Assembly (NCBI RefSeq): GCF_030936135.1 | Contig: NC_082597.1 | Coordinates: 40,157,095 to 40,221,094 of the forward strand | Source of the DNA: Gavia stellata | Taxonomy: Eukaryota > Chordata > Aves > Gaviiformes > Gaviidae | Length of the DNA stretch: 64,000 bases | Direction: 5' to 3' | In this document: in pieces, positions 1 to 13,063 of the stretch | How the letters are laid out: each line of letters begins with the position of its first letter | How positions within the stretch are numbered: position 1 is the stretch's first letter | Position numbers and translations under genes: made by a program | Notes under the pieces: model-generated | Told to the model about the DNA's origin: nothing | What the model saw: only the letters and a program-made list of their open reading frames with translations | Database searches by the model: none

Positions 1-3000
1 TGATGAAATATGTGATTACCTTTTATAACGCATTAGGATAGGCCAAAATATGGGATGCCACACCTCAGGATAAGGGAATGTGGGTTTTAAAATGTCATGC
101 TAGAGCAAAGTGGAGAGGTGTATGAACACATAAATCAGTCTTAAATGTCATAAAGTATTTAAGTGTTAGCACAACATTGCTGCCTGCTGCAGTTCTCTCT
201 GCTCGTCTAACTCAGCTTTTTGAGTTGGTGTTTAATCTTCAGTTCTACTGTAATTGTGGTGAATATAAGAGCTTTTCTGTCAGAATGAGCATGTGTTTTT
301 AAGGAATTGCTGATGAACAGTGTTCCAACAAATGTTTAACTAACTTAACTAAATTTGAGCATTTTGCTAAAATGATCACTTTTAAGGAGAAATGTAGAGA
401 ACTAATTTCATACTAACATGCCATTTTGAAATTTTACATAATGACTCTTCAAGATCTGTTGGCAGCCCAGAATTTAAACAAACCAGCAAGGCTCGTAATT
501 TGCTTTTCTTTATTATTTTTTCTGTTTTTTAAATGGCATTGGGTATTTTTATATAGCACCAAAGTGGGGTTGGGTGTGGGGGAAGAAGTGGAAAGCTGCT
601 GATCACTTTGAATCCAAATATGCTGAAACATATACAGCAAAACAGATTGAATTATGAGGATCTGGGTGTTAAAGTGGAGGAGTAAGAAAGAAAAGAAAGC
701 CTCCTGTGAGTTTGAGGAGCAGGCGGTTGGCAGTCATAGGAGGTGCCGGCAGAGGAATGCTGCTGAGAGTGCGAGTTCCTGGTGCGATCCTGCATCAGCC
801 TTCTTGCCGCGTGTTCAAAGAGGGCTCTGAGGGCGGTGCGCTGAAACGGCAAGCTTGTGTGCTGAAGCTTGTGTGTGGTTGCAATAATTTTGTTTTCATA
901 GGAGCCAGAAGGCTTTACAGTTTAGCTTTCTTGGGTTTTGCCAGTTTCGTGTTTTGGTTTGATTTTTTTGTTTTGTTTTGGTTTTTTTCCCTTTGGAAAG
1001 GGCTAAATAGAGAAGAACAACATACATTTATTACTGTATTTTAATCATAAGTCTGACAACATGCTTATTTAATAAAAATCTTGAGGTAAAACTCCACTGT
1101 TAGCGTAAGTGAAGTTAGAAACTAGATTCTGCAACTTCACCTCTACCATTCATAGTTTGTTTTTTGTAATTGCAGCCAGTGGCACCAAAATCTTTCTCAG
1201 CATGTTTAGTTTCTTCTTGGATCTCCTTCATTGTCATTTTTAACTCTGTTACGGTTTGTTAGCACTGCTGCTTTTTCATCCTTCTACTACTTAGGCACCT
1301 TCAATATTAATTTTCTTAGTAATCGTTGCCAAGTGGATGAAGGGCAAGGATTATGTCTGACCTTAGTTCATTCAGCTTGCTTTACTATTAAAACACCATC
1401 TCCCCAACATGCCTTCACTGTTTGGGGGTGAATTGTTTTTACGTCATCATTTGTCAGACTGTGCAAGGCAAGGGCCTTCCCGGCCACCTGAAAGAAGAGG
1501 AGTTGATTTGAAGGATGGCGGCACGCATGGCCAGGCAAGGAGAGCGTTTCATGCCCCTTTTTGCCATACTTCTTAGGGGTTTCTTCTTGTTCTGTTGAAC
1601 ACTCATATCCCTTTAAACCCCTGTGTTTCCATGGGAGAACATTCCAGCTCTGGCACCTCTTAGGTCTGTTCTGTCTCCAAACTTTAAAGCGAATTAGTCA
1701 GTGTTTGCTGATGTACAGAAATCTTTTTTTTTTTTTTCCCAAGTAATTATAATGTGAAGTGGTCCTTTTTGTGACCATTGGGGGAATGAGGCTCTTGGAG
1801 CTGACCATACTCAGTAATTACTAGTTCAGGGCAAATGCTTTATTTGGTGCTACATCTCTTATGTGCATGCAAGGTCTGGTACGTGGGAGTCCCATGTTCC
1901 AAAAACCTAAGTTTTGTTTTCCAATTGAAAGAACTTGGCTTCATGGTAGCGAAGATCTGCTAGCCAAAATAAATAGAAGGTCAAAGTATGGGCTATTTTA
2001 AGTCCTAAGTAGGATACCAGGATTCTTAAATCATACAGAATTTGCCACCATGGATTACATCACAACTCTGAAGACGCAGGGTTTGCCACATCAGATAAAT
2101 AGGTTATCCATTTAATCTGTTATATTAGCCAGTTACGAAATGGGCAGTATTAGGCTACCAGCAAAAAAACTCAAAGGACTGATTGCAGTACTGTTTCAGC
2201 CTTCTTCACCTATTTTCTGGAAGGAATAACATGGCAATAAAACAATCGTTATTTTACTCAGGAACATTTTTGTTATGTGGTAAGTTGATTCCTCTGTTTG
2301 TTAGTCTGTTTACTGTCTCAAATGCCTGTAGGACTTCCACTTTCACCCAATATTTGTTTTGTGCAGAAAAATTAAAGCTGCTTTGCTTTAGTGACAACTC
2401 TGGTTAATGAGCAGAGGATGTAATGAGTTACTTAGAAATTGTCTATGTATAACTTACAAGTTTGTGCTTAATCTCTGAGGTGACAGTATCCAGGTGACAT
2501 TATTCCATACTGTAGAATAACCACTAGCATCAACAGTGCTCAAAAACTCTGAGCTGAGAAAATTACTTATCATAATGTATCCATAGGGATTTGGCTGTGC
2601 TTTCTTCAAGTATTTCCAATTGTGAGAGTTTAAAAGAGGAGAAAGATGTACTAGAATGAGCTTCAGGGTGGGCAGCTTCTATGCTGTGTGGCTCATCACA
2701 GGCCAAACAGCAAAACAGAAAACAGAAGTTGAGTGGTGTTGCTAGCATTCGAAGGAGACGAGTATTTAAGCTTCAGGTTCTGTCATAAGAAGATTTAGGG
2801 CTGGTAAAGGTAATGCAAATTTTTCTACCATTTGGGGTGAATTTTTAAATAGAGGATTTAATCCACAATTCATGCAGTATATTTTCTTTTTTCTTAAAGC
2901 ATGTTTTCGCTTTGAAATATTATGTCCTCAGTATTCTTCATGAAGGATCTAGAAAAATAGGCTTCTTTATAAACTGCATATTTTTGCAGGGTGAAAATTC

Positions 3001-6000
3001 ACTGTTAAATCTAAATACACCAGTTGTAATCAAATATCAAGCAATATTTAACATGGTATGCAAGGGTGGAACTGATGAAACATGAAGGATGTCAAATCTG
3101 AAATAAATCAATTTATATTTAGTATCATTCTGTAAAAAGTTTCTAAGGAAAAACAGGTCCATAAGGGAAAGATGAGGGACAGGAAGAGAGATAAAAAGTA
3201 AGTTGCAGAGTGGTTTGTATCTGTAGATGTTTGAGAGTGATTTTTGTTTCCATATACTGAAAGCCATAAAAAAGATGAAAAATAACTTCTCTTTTAAAAG
3301 AAATCAGTGTTAAGACATCTGTAACATTCCTATAAGAAACCACTCATTCAACTGTAATGAAGTCAGATTTCGTGTTTTGAATAGGTCACCTCTGTCACCA
3401 AGTATTTTGCATGTGAGATTAGTCTTGCAGCACATGCTGGGCAGGTGTACTAATGGTCGCTCTAATATCTGCTCTGAATTGGGGATGTTTCTTGTCTGAA
3501 TCCCTGTATAAATGTAAACATCCAAATGCTTGGCAGCCATGAATTTTGAACTTTGAGAGGAAATTATCAAAGTTACTTTTACTATTTCAGTGTGTTCAGT
3601 TGCCTAGCAAATTATTTGTAATGTCTGCTCCTAGTGTCTAGTTTAGATGCAATTTAGACAACCAAAATTTGGACTCTGTTTCTTACACACTAAATGGAAA
3701 GAGGTCAGTCTCTGTGGGGCGAAGGCATTGATAGCATTTAGGTTAGTGCCCTAAAATACAGGATGAATCTGGTGTCTACTTAAATAATAAAAACTTTCCT
3801 CCATGCTCCCTAGGTTTTCCTTTACACCTTTCCACTTGAAGTAAAGAATTTACTTTTTTTTATTTTTTACCCCAGGTGAGGTAGAAAAAAAATGGGTCTG
3901 TAAGAGGCAAAATCTAGAAATGTGATGGGTCTATTCCTGCACAAAGTATTTTAAGTGTTAGCTATCTTAAGTAATAGTTTTGAGGAGAATAATGTTTATT
4001 TTTAAGGAGCTTTAGAAGAGATGACAACATTAACGTGCTTGGGAGAAGGGGGGTTTTACTTAATACTAAGCAATTTGTGCATATTTTTATACAGCTACAA
4101 ATAATTTGCCATTGCCATCACTTCTGATAATGCCTGAACTCCAAGGCATCAGGAGGAAGAGCCCTTTCTGGGCTTGGAACAATCCTTTGTGGAGAGCTAT
4201 TTCTACCTTTAAGCTGCAAATACAACAGACTTCATGTCTCTTAGTGGAGACTTCATGGGTTTTCAGAAAAAAAAAAATAAAATTCTTGTCTCCCGCTTGC
4301 TTCTGTAGTTTGTAGTTTGAGGCTACATCCTCTCACCTGAGAGGAGGTTAAGGAGGGTCACCCTCAAGCTCTCTATTTCAAACAGGCTCACACAACAGGC
4401 ATCAAGGAATAAAAAAAACCGCTCGTAGCTTGCCTGCACTACAGTTTATCTGGAGAGATTCAACTATGTCGCAGGAAAACATGGCTCCAGTCTGGCATAT
4501 AGCTGAGGTCCACAACAAGGCAATTGTAGAGGCTTCAGGAAGGCTTCCCAGGAGTTTCCTGATTTTCCTAGGAGGTCTGGTCCCTGCTGCTGCTACAGCC
4601 ATGAAAAAGAAGGATGAAATTTGGCTCTCAGCCAAGCATGCTTCACTTCACACAGGGTATTATATATGCAAGGTCACGGTTTCTGTGAAAGATACCATTT
4701 TTGTTAGGTATTCAAGTAAACTTCTATATTTCTGTTGGGTGGGCTACTGCCAGTTGCTCTTGAGGTGAGAATGCTTCATGATGAAAAGTGCCCAACATTG
4801 ATGATCTAGGATGGAGACGCATGTGCAAGTTAAAAATCCTTCCTCTTGTGGTAAAATGTCTTTCATATGGTACGTGTAAATTGAAACATGGCACAATGTG
4901 AGTTTGAAATAGCTTGTAGAGTCCGTTCTTTCAAAGTTTTAAGAACTTAGGAAGAAAACATGCTAGCCACTTTTAAATTTTCTTACTTCCGCAAACACTG
5001 GTTTCAGCAGAATACTTATTTTTTTTAAGTAACAGTTGTCTTTTCATACATGTATCTCATGTTCCCAAATAACTTTAACTGTAAAGAGGACCCAAAATGG
5101 GGAGGTTAATCTCCTGCTTTGTCACTGCTATGCTCATGTAACATTAAATTGAAAAGAGCTAGCAAACAAAACTCTGCAGCTAAAAGAACAATTTGAAAAA
5201 GTGAATTTGAAAATATCCGAGAACTTGTTTTTTTAAAAATAAATGTATGTTTGTCATTCTGACTGTCCCCTAGGCAATAACTTGAATTTATTTCAGGGAA
5301 GGTAGCTATGGTACTGAAACCTTCCTAGCCTTGGTACAGATGACCACCACTACATTGTTTCTTCCCTCCACTCTCCTCCAAAGTATTGGGCTTTTCCCTT
5401 TCAAAAACTTAAGGATTTCTCCTGAAGCTGTCAAGTACAACTCATTTCCATTTTTTGTTTGTTTGTTTACTTGATTGCTCTGAGCGTTAATTATGAAGTT
5501 AAGAAAGGAGCAGGAGTTGAAACCAGCCCTATAACTTGCATTTAAAGAGTGTGTTAATAAAACTTCAAATTTAATATAGTCTTTTTGTTCATTCTTTGAT
5601 AGCAAACAGCTGTCAGGACCCAATTCTGTAGTTCTGAAATACTCAAGTATTATAGTGCTGATGCACCTGAAAAAAATCTTAAATGGACTTAATTTTTGAG
5701 CTTTATGAATTTAATGATTGATTTCAGTTTGGTATAAAGCACGGTGGCTAACATGTTTCAAGTTTCGGTAAACCACAGCTAACACTTTACAATGGTTATG
5801 GTACCCATTTTGGGAAATGTATTTTAGGAAGTGGCACAGTTTAAACTATGAAGGTTACATCCTTGCGTTGTTATTGAAGACAAAAGAAATACGAAGTGCC
5901 AGGCAGTTTCAAGTTTTAAAAATACTTAAAAATTTGAAACATATTATTCTACTCACTATGCTAAATAGAATTGTTTAAAGAAATGAATGAAAAAGGTGAA

Positions 6001-8564
6001 ATACTTCTGATTTTGATTTATCTATCTGTCAGTGAGTTTGCAATTTTAATATACTTCCAAAACTCGCAGCATTTCTGTTGGCTTGTTTTTTATCATATCC
6101 GCTTTATTTCTACAGAAATTGATTTTAAATGTAGAGGGTTTGATAATACTTCTTTTTACTCTACCTTTTTAAGCAAATATTTTAAGAAAGAGGAGGAAAT
6201 AAAAGTGCAGAGGAGTTTGGTGTTCTAGTGGTTGGGATTATGTACTTTCTTTGTTTCTTGTTTGGCCTATGCCATTTAAAAAGTCTTTGAAAATGGTCCA
6301 TGCTGACACTTTTAAATTTAAAAGTAGATGTAGTCTTCTAAACTGGGCGATTTAGAATGTTATAGGCAAAAATTACAGTATAAGTGTGTGTTTATATCAC
6401 TTAGCTGTGATCAAAATATTATCAAGTGGTTCAAGTGCTTGTCAGCCTGAGTGCTGACAACCTGTACACAGGCACCCCTCTCCAGTTACTCCATTGTATT
6501 CATTTGGCTTTCTAGATATTAACATTTCTGAAGGAGGAACAAGCCTTAGTAATACATTTTTTTAAACTACAATTTTGTGGTATAAAATGCCTTAAAAATA
6601 TGTTAATGCGCATTAGTTACATTTTCTGCTCTCTACTTGTAGGTCTGAGAGCAAGACATACAGAGGATCTAGCACTGTGGCAGCTAGTGGTTTGAAAGGC
6701 CACTTTTTCATTTGAAAAGAATATGTGCAAAAGATCAGTTTTCAGACAAGGCACCTTTGCTTCTCCCTACCTCTTCTGAGGTGTACTGTGGTTTGGGGTT
6801 TTTTCCTTCCCAGATTTTTTAAAGGTGTGTGCTAGGAATTAACGCATACAGAAAATCTATCCCCCAAAGTTAATGTTAGATTCTGCAACCAGAGCATACA
6901 GAACTAAGTTAATGCTGTTCTTTAGATCAGCGTTGCAACTGTGAGCTGACTTTAATGGGGTGACCAGTTATCGTGAGCGAAAGGAGTACGATTACAGCTT
7001 CTCCATGTGGCCTTTCTTATGCAAGGGGAATGCACGCGTTGTTCAGACCATTCCCAAGCTGGGGAGATTGCAGCATTGCAAATGTTAGAATTTCTACAAG
7101 CTTTTGACTGTGACTTTAAAAAAAATAAAAATAAACATCTACTGTGTTTACACTGATGCCTTGTCTTCCTTGACTTTTGAGAGATTAGCATAATTTGTTG
7201 CCCCTGCTTAGTCTATAAGGGAAAGAGACATGTTTTACTTCACAAAGCCAAGTAATAAATCTTACTGAAGTTATGGCAGTTCCTAACTTTCACTCCTGTT
7301 AACAAGGTTTAGATAAGTGCTGGTCCTGGTTTGTCTTGCCTGGGATTTTTACCTTGCAGTGCGGTAATGAACGTGTTAGGGAGAAGCAGAAAATACTGTC
7401 CGTCCCCTTCCTTCTCCTTGCATGACTGCACCCAGCCACCGCTGATGCTTCATGAACGGGAAATTACAGCTCCTAAATTTGATTTTGTAGGCATAACTGA
7501 AAAGATTAACTTTTAAGGTTGTGACTGTGAAAATGTCTACTTCTCCTTGTATGTTTAAGTTTGGGTAAATATTTTGCAATCTGGGAAGATTTAAGAATAT
7601 CCCAAAGAGAGAAAATATTCAACTTGTAATTGGAAACAACTGGTTGGAGAATTTTGTTATTGCTTTACATTTAAAAGAAGTTACATGCTGTAAATTTGTG
7701 TGCTTTCTTTTATCCATTAAAAACTCTCTTTAGATCATTTAAGAATCATTCTTAGGTAACTGAAACAGGCTAGTCTGCTTTAGATAGCCAAACCATGTGA
7801 AGGCTTTAAAACTTTGCTAGAAAAATATCTGGGTAAATACCAGTGCAAACACACCTGCATTACTGTAGCTTGCCTACGAAAATTTTTAATTTTATTATTT
7901 TTCTAATGACTACCTGTAAGATTCCACCAGAGCGGGTGGGTCGAGCTTTCTGTTCCCTCTTTCCTTTCTCCTGTCCTGAAGATTTTAGCAAGGAATTTGG
8001 TAAACTAAGTAAATCCCAGTAATTAGTGAAGGGGCTAAAGTTTCTGAAAACTGGGCAGAGATGACTAAGGCTGTGATTCTGTCCCCAGCTGGCTCTGGCA
8101 CTTGCTAGACTCTCTGCTGAGCTGGTTTGATGTGCTAAGCCAACAAAAATCTAACCTGACCAAAAAACATAGTTAAATAATACCAGCTAGGTTGGGTAGG
8201 GCCATCACAGAACCAGATCCTGTGTATGTTTCAGAGGGATGGGTCTTGAATACAACTGTGTACAATTTTGTCCAAGATCAAGAAAGCTTATGGCTAAAGG
8301 GCAAATAAATTATAGGAGGGGTATGTGACTTGCTGCAAGTTCCTGCTACTAAATACCACTTAGGCACAGCAGAGAATCTTTATGTGTAGTATGTGTATGC
8401 AGATCTCTATCAAGCAGTTCAATAAGTTTATGCTTCTGTACCTTTGTGAAATCTAGATTTTAGTTTCAAGTTAAATACAAGTTGTTAATTATTTCTTTTT
8501 TTAATGTCTTATGACAGTACACTCAAAAATTTTTGCTGAGTCCATGTCATCCTTTTATTTAACT

Positions 8565-9420
8565 AGAATGGCTTTATTAGGTCAGACTTGAAGTATCGGC
8601 TTGTCCAGTATCCTGTTTCTGCCAGTAAATAGTAAATTCTGACAGCCAGTAGTAAATATATAGGAAAGGGAATAGTAAGAAGGAGCATTTTATGATCATT
8701 CCCTAAGACCCTTCTAAGTATCCGCAGCTTAGAGACTTTCTGAGCCAAATGTGACATCCTTGAGTTTAAAAGCTTTTCATGGGGCTTGCATTTGTCCAAT
8801 TACTTTCTGAATCTTTAGATTTTTGGAACTCATTCCCACAAGACGTTGTGGATCACAAAGTTTAACTACACACCATGTGCAAAAAGTGCTTTCGTGTAGT
8901 TCTTTTGAACCTGCCCCTTAATAATGTCAACTGCTGCTCCCTAATGCTTGCATTTGGAAAATAGTTGTGCTTTATTTATCTTCTCAATGTCACCTATAAT
9001 TCTGTACTCATCTTTTCTGTCCTGTGTGGTCCCTTTTTCCAGGCTGAGCAGTCCAAGTAGCATATTTCTGGTTTTAATCTGTCTTTTTTTGACAGGGGGA
9101 GGCACGATTGCATACATTACTACATCTGTGGGTGCACTGTGGATTCATACAATAGAATTGTATTTTTGTTTTGGCACTTAGTTCTTTCCGAACAATTCTG
9201 TTTCATTTGCTTTATGATAGCTATTGAGCTAATGTGTTCATTGAACTGCATGACTACATGACTGATCTTTCCTAACAGATAGAGCTCCTTTGCTAGGTGT
9301 GTTACTTGGCATTTACCAGTATTGAGTTTCTGCTGTTCTCTTGCGCGATCCCTCCACAGTAAGAGTGTTCTGCAACTGTTATCATGATGCCTAGGACCTA
9401 GGATGAGTTTGGCACTATGT
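8565..9420 (-). repeat. Ancient CR1-type LINE fragment, antisense
   Basis: The plus strand reads as the reverse complement of a CR1 3' region. Landmarks are the 3' terminal motif near 8568-8625 (ttaggtcagacttg, ccagtatcctgtttctgcc), the tcattcccacaag stretch near 8830, ccaggctgagcagtccaag near 9040, and ttggcatttaccagtattgagtttctgc near 9310 (the usual 'does not reach this cell of the 5' part' pattern of truncated CR1). It is strongly diverged with indels, so the boundaries are approximate. It resembles the reptile/turtle-like CR1 lineages more than the younger avian ones. Confidence 0.55.
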
Positions 9421-10320
9421 TACACTTGATACTATGCAAAAAAAGAGTGCTTTGGGTTCCCAAAATGCTTTTAATCCAGGTGCAAGGCAGAGAGGACAGC
9501 AGATGAATACAAAGAATTGCTTCAGTATTGATAAGCAGAGTTGCAATGGTCTCAAACAAATTTGCACAGACGTCCTGAAAGACTGATAAGAAAGGCTAAT
9601 ATTTTTCTGAGAATTTAGCCCTTCTCTCGAGTTTAAGAAGCAGCGTCAAAGGAAACATCAAGTGCTCATTTGGCAATTTTACAGAGAATAGAGGCTGCCA
9701 ACTGTTAGCCTGATGGAAGCAGCAGTTGAGTTTTTGGTGTTAAATGTGAGCGGATAGCTAGTACGAGAGTAATCTGGGGGACAGGGGGGAAGTGAAAGCA
9801 AGCAATTTATATTTAATGTCATGGAGCAAGAATCATGAGGGAAGCAAAGAAAGGGTGATGTGTTAGCCATACAAGTCAGCATTTGTATATGTTCAGTAGG
9901 AGCAAGAGGGAATTAAGCAGAGTAAGTTGTATGTGTTCTTCTGTTTGTCTGCTGTGGTTTGGTTCGGTATGTGCCAAGGATAACGGGAGCTTCGCATCTG
10001 TCATTTCCACACACTAAATTGGGTAAGGAGTGAGTGGAGAATGAGTGGAGTCCTGAGTGCGACAGACTACGCTGCAGAAAGGGACACCAGATTATTTTCT
10101 TCCAAGACCCAGCTAGGCACTGAAATGCTGGGGAAGCTCTAAGAGATCAGTCTCTTCTCTAAAACTCCACTTAAGATGCATCTTAGCCATGAAGACGTCA
10201 CTTGACATAATACTGCCAAAATAAAAAAAAACCCCAAAATTATATGTATTTTTGTTAGTTTACTATCTGGCATCTTAAAAACAAGAAAAATTATATTTTT
10301 ATGTACTCTTCTAGTTCTAG

Positions 10321-10420
10321 GTCAAATGATTAGTTCTGTGACAAGACAGCATGACCCTTTGAGTATGACAGAAGCCCTGATGCTGCAGCAGAGGCTGGGA
10401 ATATTAATGGCCAAATCTAG
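10321..10420 (+). other. FRS2: Candidate FRS2 5' leader exon with most of an upstream ORF
   Basis: A 100-nt segment sits between a good acceptor (tcttctagttctag) and a strong donor (ctag/gtgagt). Spliced to the exon that starts at 12972, it creates an ORF from the ATG at 10326 to the TAA at 12988-12990. That is 37 codons, stopping 7 nt before the FRS2 ATG. The peptide is of normal composition (it includes DPLSMTEALMLQQRLG) and not low complexity, which suggests selection. The splice sites are seen; membership in FRS2 transcripts is inferred from position and orientation. A cryptic exon or another gene's exon cannot be ruled out. Confidence 0.6.
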
Positions 10421-12997
10421 GTGAGTGATTTTTAATTCTGCCAGTTACCTGGCTGTTTAATTTCTTCCTCATAGCCTTGGTTCACATCTCTCCTTTGAAG
10501 TAGCATTGCAGTTCTTGGTTTTCTGAAGTACTAATTTTAGAATATATTGGAGACAAAATAAAAAACTTCTATGGTTATTGATTACATACCCTTCCTTTGC
10601 CGTTCTTGAGATACAGTGGCTATACTTAATACATCTTCATATACTACAGCTTTCTGCTTGCAAGTCTAGTGATTTTTCCCAAACTTCTTTGCTATTTTTT
10701 TGTTTGTTTTTTAAGTTTGCAGGCACCTGCCTCCAACAGATTTGATCAGTTATTTTATGCCGAATGCAAAGAAAGTCATGATACTGTAACAGCACGCTAC
10801 TGTCTAGTTCTGTTTCCACTTTGTCAAAATGTTTGGGGAAGTCTAAGACTGGGCTTTATTAAGTGCAAGCATCTGTGCCTGAAGGTTACTAGAAGGATCT
10901 GCAACTATGACTGCTGTATGGATCAGAGCTTGAAAACCTTTGCTGCAAACTTATATATTCATTGTTAATCTGCATTGCAGCTATTGTCACCTACTGCTCT
11001 TTTTAGCAGTGAATTCTTGGAGTAAACAGGGTAGCATCAGTAGGCTAACAAGACCAATGTCTGAACATTACTGTAGTGAGGCATTGTGGGGTGCCAGGGT
11101 AGGAAATTAGTAATAGGTGTTATTACTTGTATCTCCCTTTCTAAACAAAACAGGCAGAATACATAAGCAAAAAAATGGAATAGCTAAAATAATAATGGGA
11201 TATATGTGTGAAGAGTATTAAAAGTAGTTTATAATGGAGAGAGTGACTGGATTGATTAATAAAATTCAGGACTTCTCTAGGCAAAAAACCAGTTGTGTGT
11301 AGCATAGCTTCTCTCTGCAACAGTAGAAGCAAACAACAAACCCCCCAGTTTCATGTTGAGTTGGGAAAAAAGCTCTGTCAAATTAATGTATGTTTTCATG
11401 TTATGGCCAGAAACGACATTAGAGAATCTGTGATTTTTGACTATGCGTGTGGTGCTCTGCCTCTTTCTTACCGGATTAATCCAAGCCATGTTGTTACCCT
11501 TTCTGTTAAGTTCTCCATTTCAGCTCTTCAGGGTTTTGGTGGCAGACTTACACAGATTTATACAGTCTCTAGGGTAGCAATAATCTCTTTTGACTGGCTT
11601 TTCTGGTCAAGAAGAGGGGAAGAGTTATCTGCTCTTGATTGTATTCTTTGCACCTTATTTCTCAGCAGACTAAAGTGCTACTTGGATACTACTGCTGCAT
11701 GCTAATACAAATGCCTGTCTAGAAAGCAAGTCCCAGTTTTCTTAAGGTGACATCAGATTTTTTTCCCCTTTAGTCAGGAAAGTTATCAACCAGTTCTGTC
11801 TTCTTTCTTCTTGATTCCTAATGTCATATGTCTTGTTGACTTACCAGCTCTCTTCCAGGATTTTGTCCCACTTTTCATTTGTGTAGTGGAAATTATAGTT
11901 CTTAACCCATTTACATCATCTTTCTATTGTATAAGTTTTCTTTTGTTTGACTTTCTTGTACTTAAGAAATATGAGACTTAACACCCGCTGCAAGGTGGTA
12001 GAGGAAGGAGAAGCAAGCTGTGAGACTTGGTTCTATGAACATTTTATCACACTGTTTTATGAAAGTTTTATCATACATACAAAAATCTTTAAATGAAAAT
12101 ATAAAAAAATATAAAATATTTATTTTTTCTTTCCTTAATTGAGTCATGCCGTTCTCTGTTAGTTTAATATTTTACTGTTTTATAGCAAATGAAGTAGACT
12201 GTATAACACAGTTTAATCCAAACGGAACTTAATAGAAATAAAGACCCAAGTTTTAAAATATTTGTGTTGAATGTGGGTTTTTTCCTTCCCTTGACTTCTG
12301 TTACATAGTTTTATGTACATTGCTATATGGGAAGTATTTAAAAGTGGAAGCACAGAGCCTCGCTGCACGGCTGCCAGCACAGGGCTGCCTCCAGGCCTGG
12401 ATCGCCTCCACCCTCTATTGCAAGCCAGCCCTGGAGCTGCAGAAGCCAGGGCAGCCTTTCAGGATTGCCATGTGGGCTCTTTGTGTTGCCTGTGCCTGGT
12501 AACCTCCTACAGCCCAGGGCTTGTATGGGCGTCACTAGGGCTGTGCTCAGCAGTCTAAGCTGGGGAGTGCTCATTTGGACGGAACTGGAATCCAGGTAGT
12601 TGTCTTGTGTAAAGGTCCTGATTTAGGAGATGAGAATCGCACCCAGTAAGCTTTTGGGTTTTGTTTTCCCCCAAGCTGCTACTATGGGAATTAAGGTGAC
12701 AAATCAGATGGGTCTGTTTGGTAGTAACCTCAAGTTGAACTATTGGTAGGACTTTAACAGCTCGGTGTTGCCACTCCTTAATGCCAAATCTAACTTAACT
12801 ATTTAAAAATATTTGTAATATTTGTGTTGATTTTTTATTACTTATGACTGCAAAATTCATCATGAAGAATTCTAATTTCAGGGAGCAGTTTGTGTTGGAT
12901 TGTTTTGTTGATGAGACTCTGTTTTTACTTCAACTAAATGATCATTTTGGGTTTGTTTTTTTCCCCTCTAGAGATCACATGGTCTTCTAAAGAAGTC

Positions 12998-13063
12998 ATG
13001 GGTAGCTGTTGTAGCTGTCCAGATAAAGAATCTGTCCCAGATAACCATCGAAACAAGTTTAAG
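12998..13063 (+). CDS. FRS2: FRS2 coding exon 1 (residues 1-22)
   Basis: The exon begins at 12972, after a pyrimidine-rich acceptor ending ctctag, so 26 nt of 5' UTR precede the ATG. It encodes the myristoylated N-terminus MGSCCSC and ends in phase 0 at a gtaagc donor. Confidence 0.96.

Larger units (their letters stand above)
1..12971. other. FRS2 upstream leader/intron sequence
   Basis: AT-rich DNA without any coding exon I can support. It holds the candidate leader exon (10321-10420), an ancient antisense CR1 (about 8565-9420), a CpG-enriched patch (about 700-850) and a GC-rich block (12340-12560). No clear CpG-island promoter is present, so the main FRS2 promoter probably lies upstream of the window. 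Confidence 0.6.

Noticed and set aside
11295-11705. A 136-codon plus-strand open frame in the FRS2 leader region
   Set aside because: No recognised homology, no splice signals that would place it in a transcript, and composition like surrounding intron.
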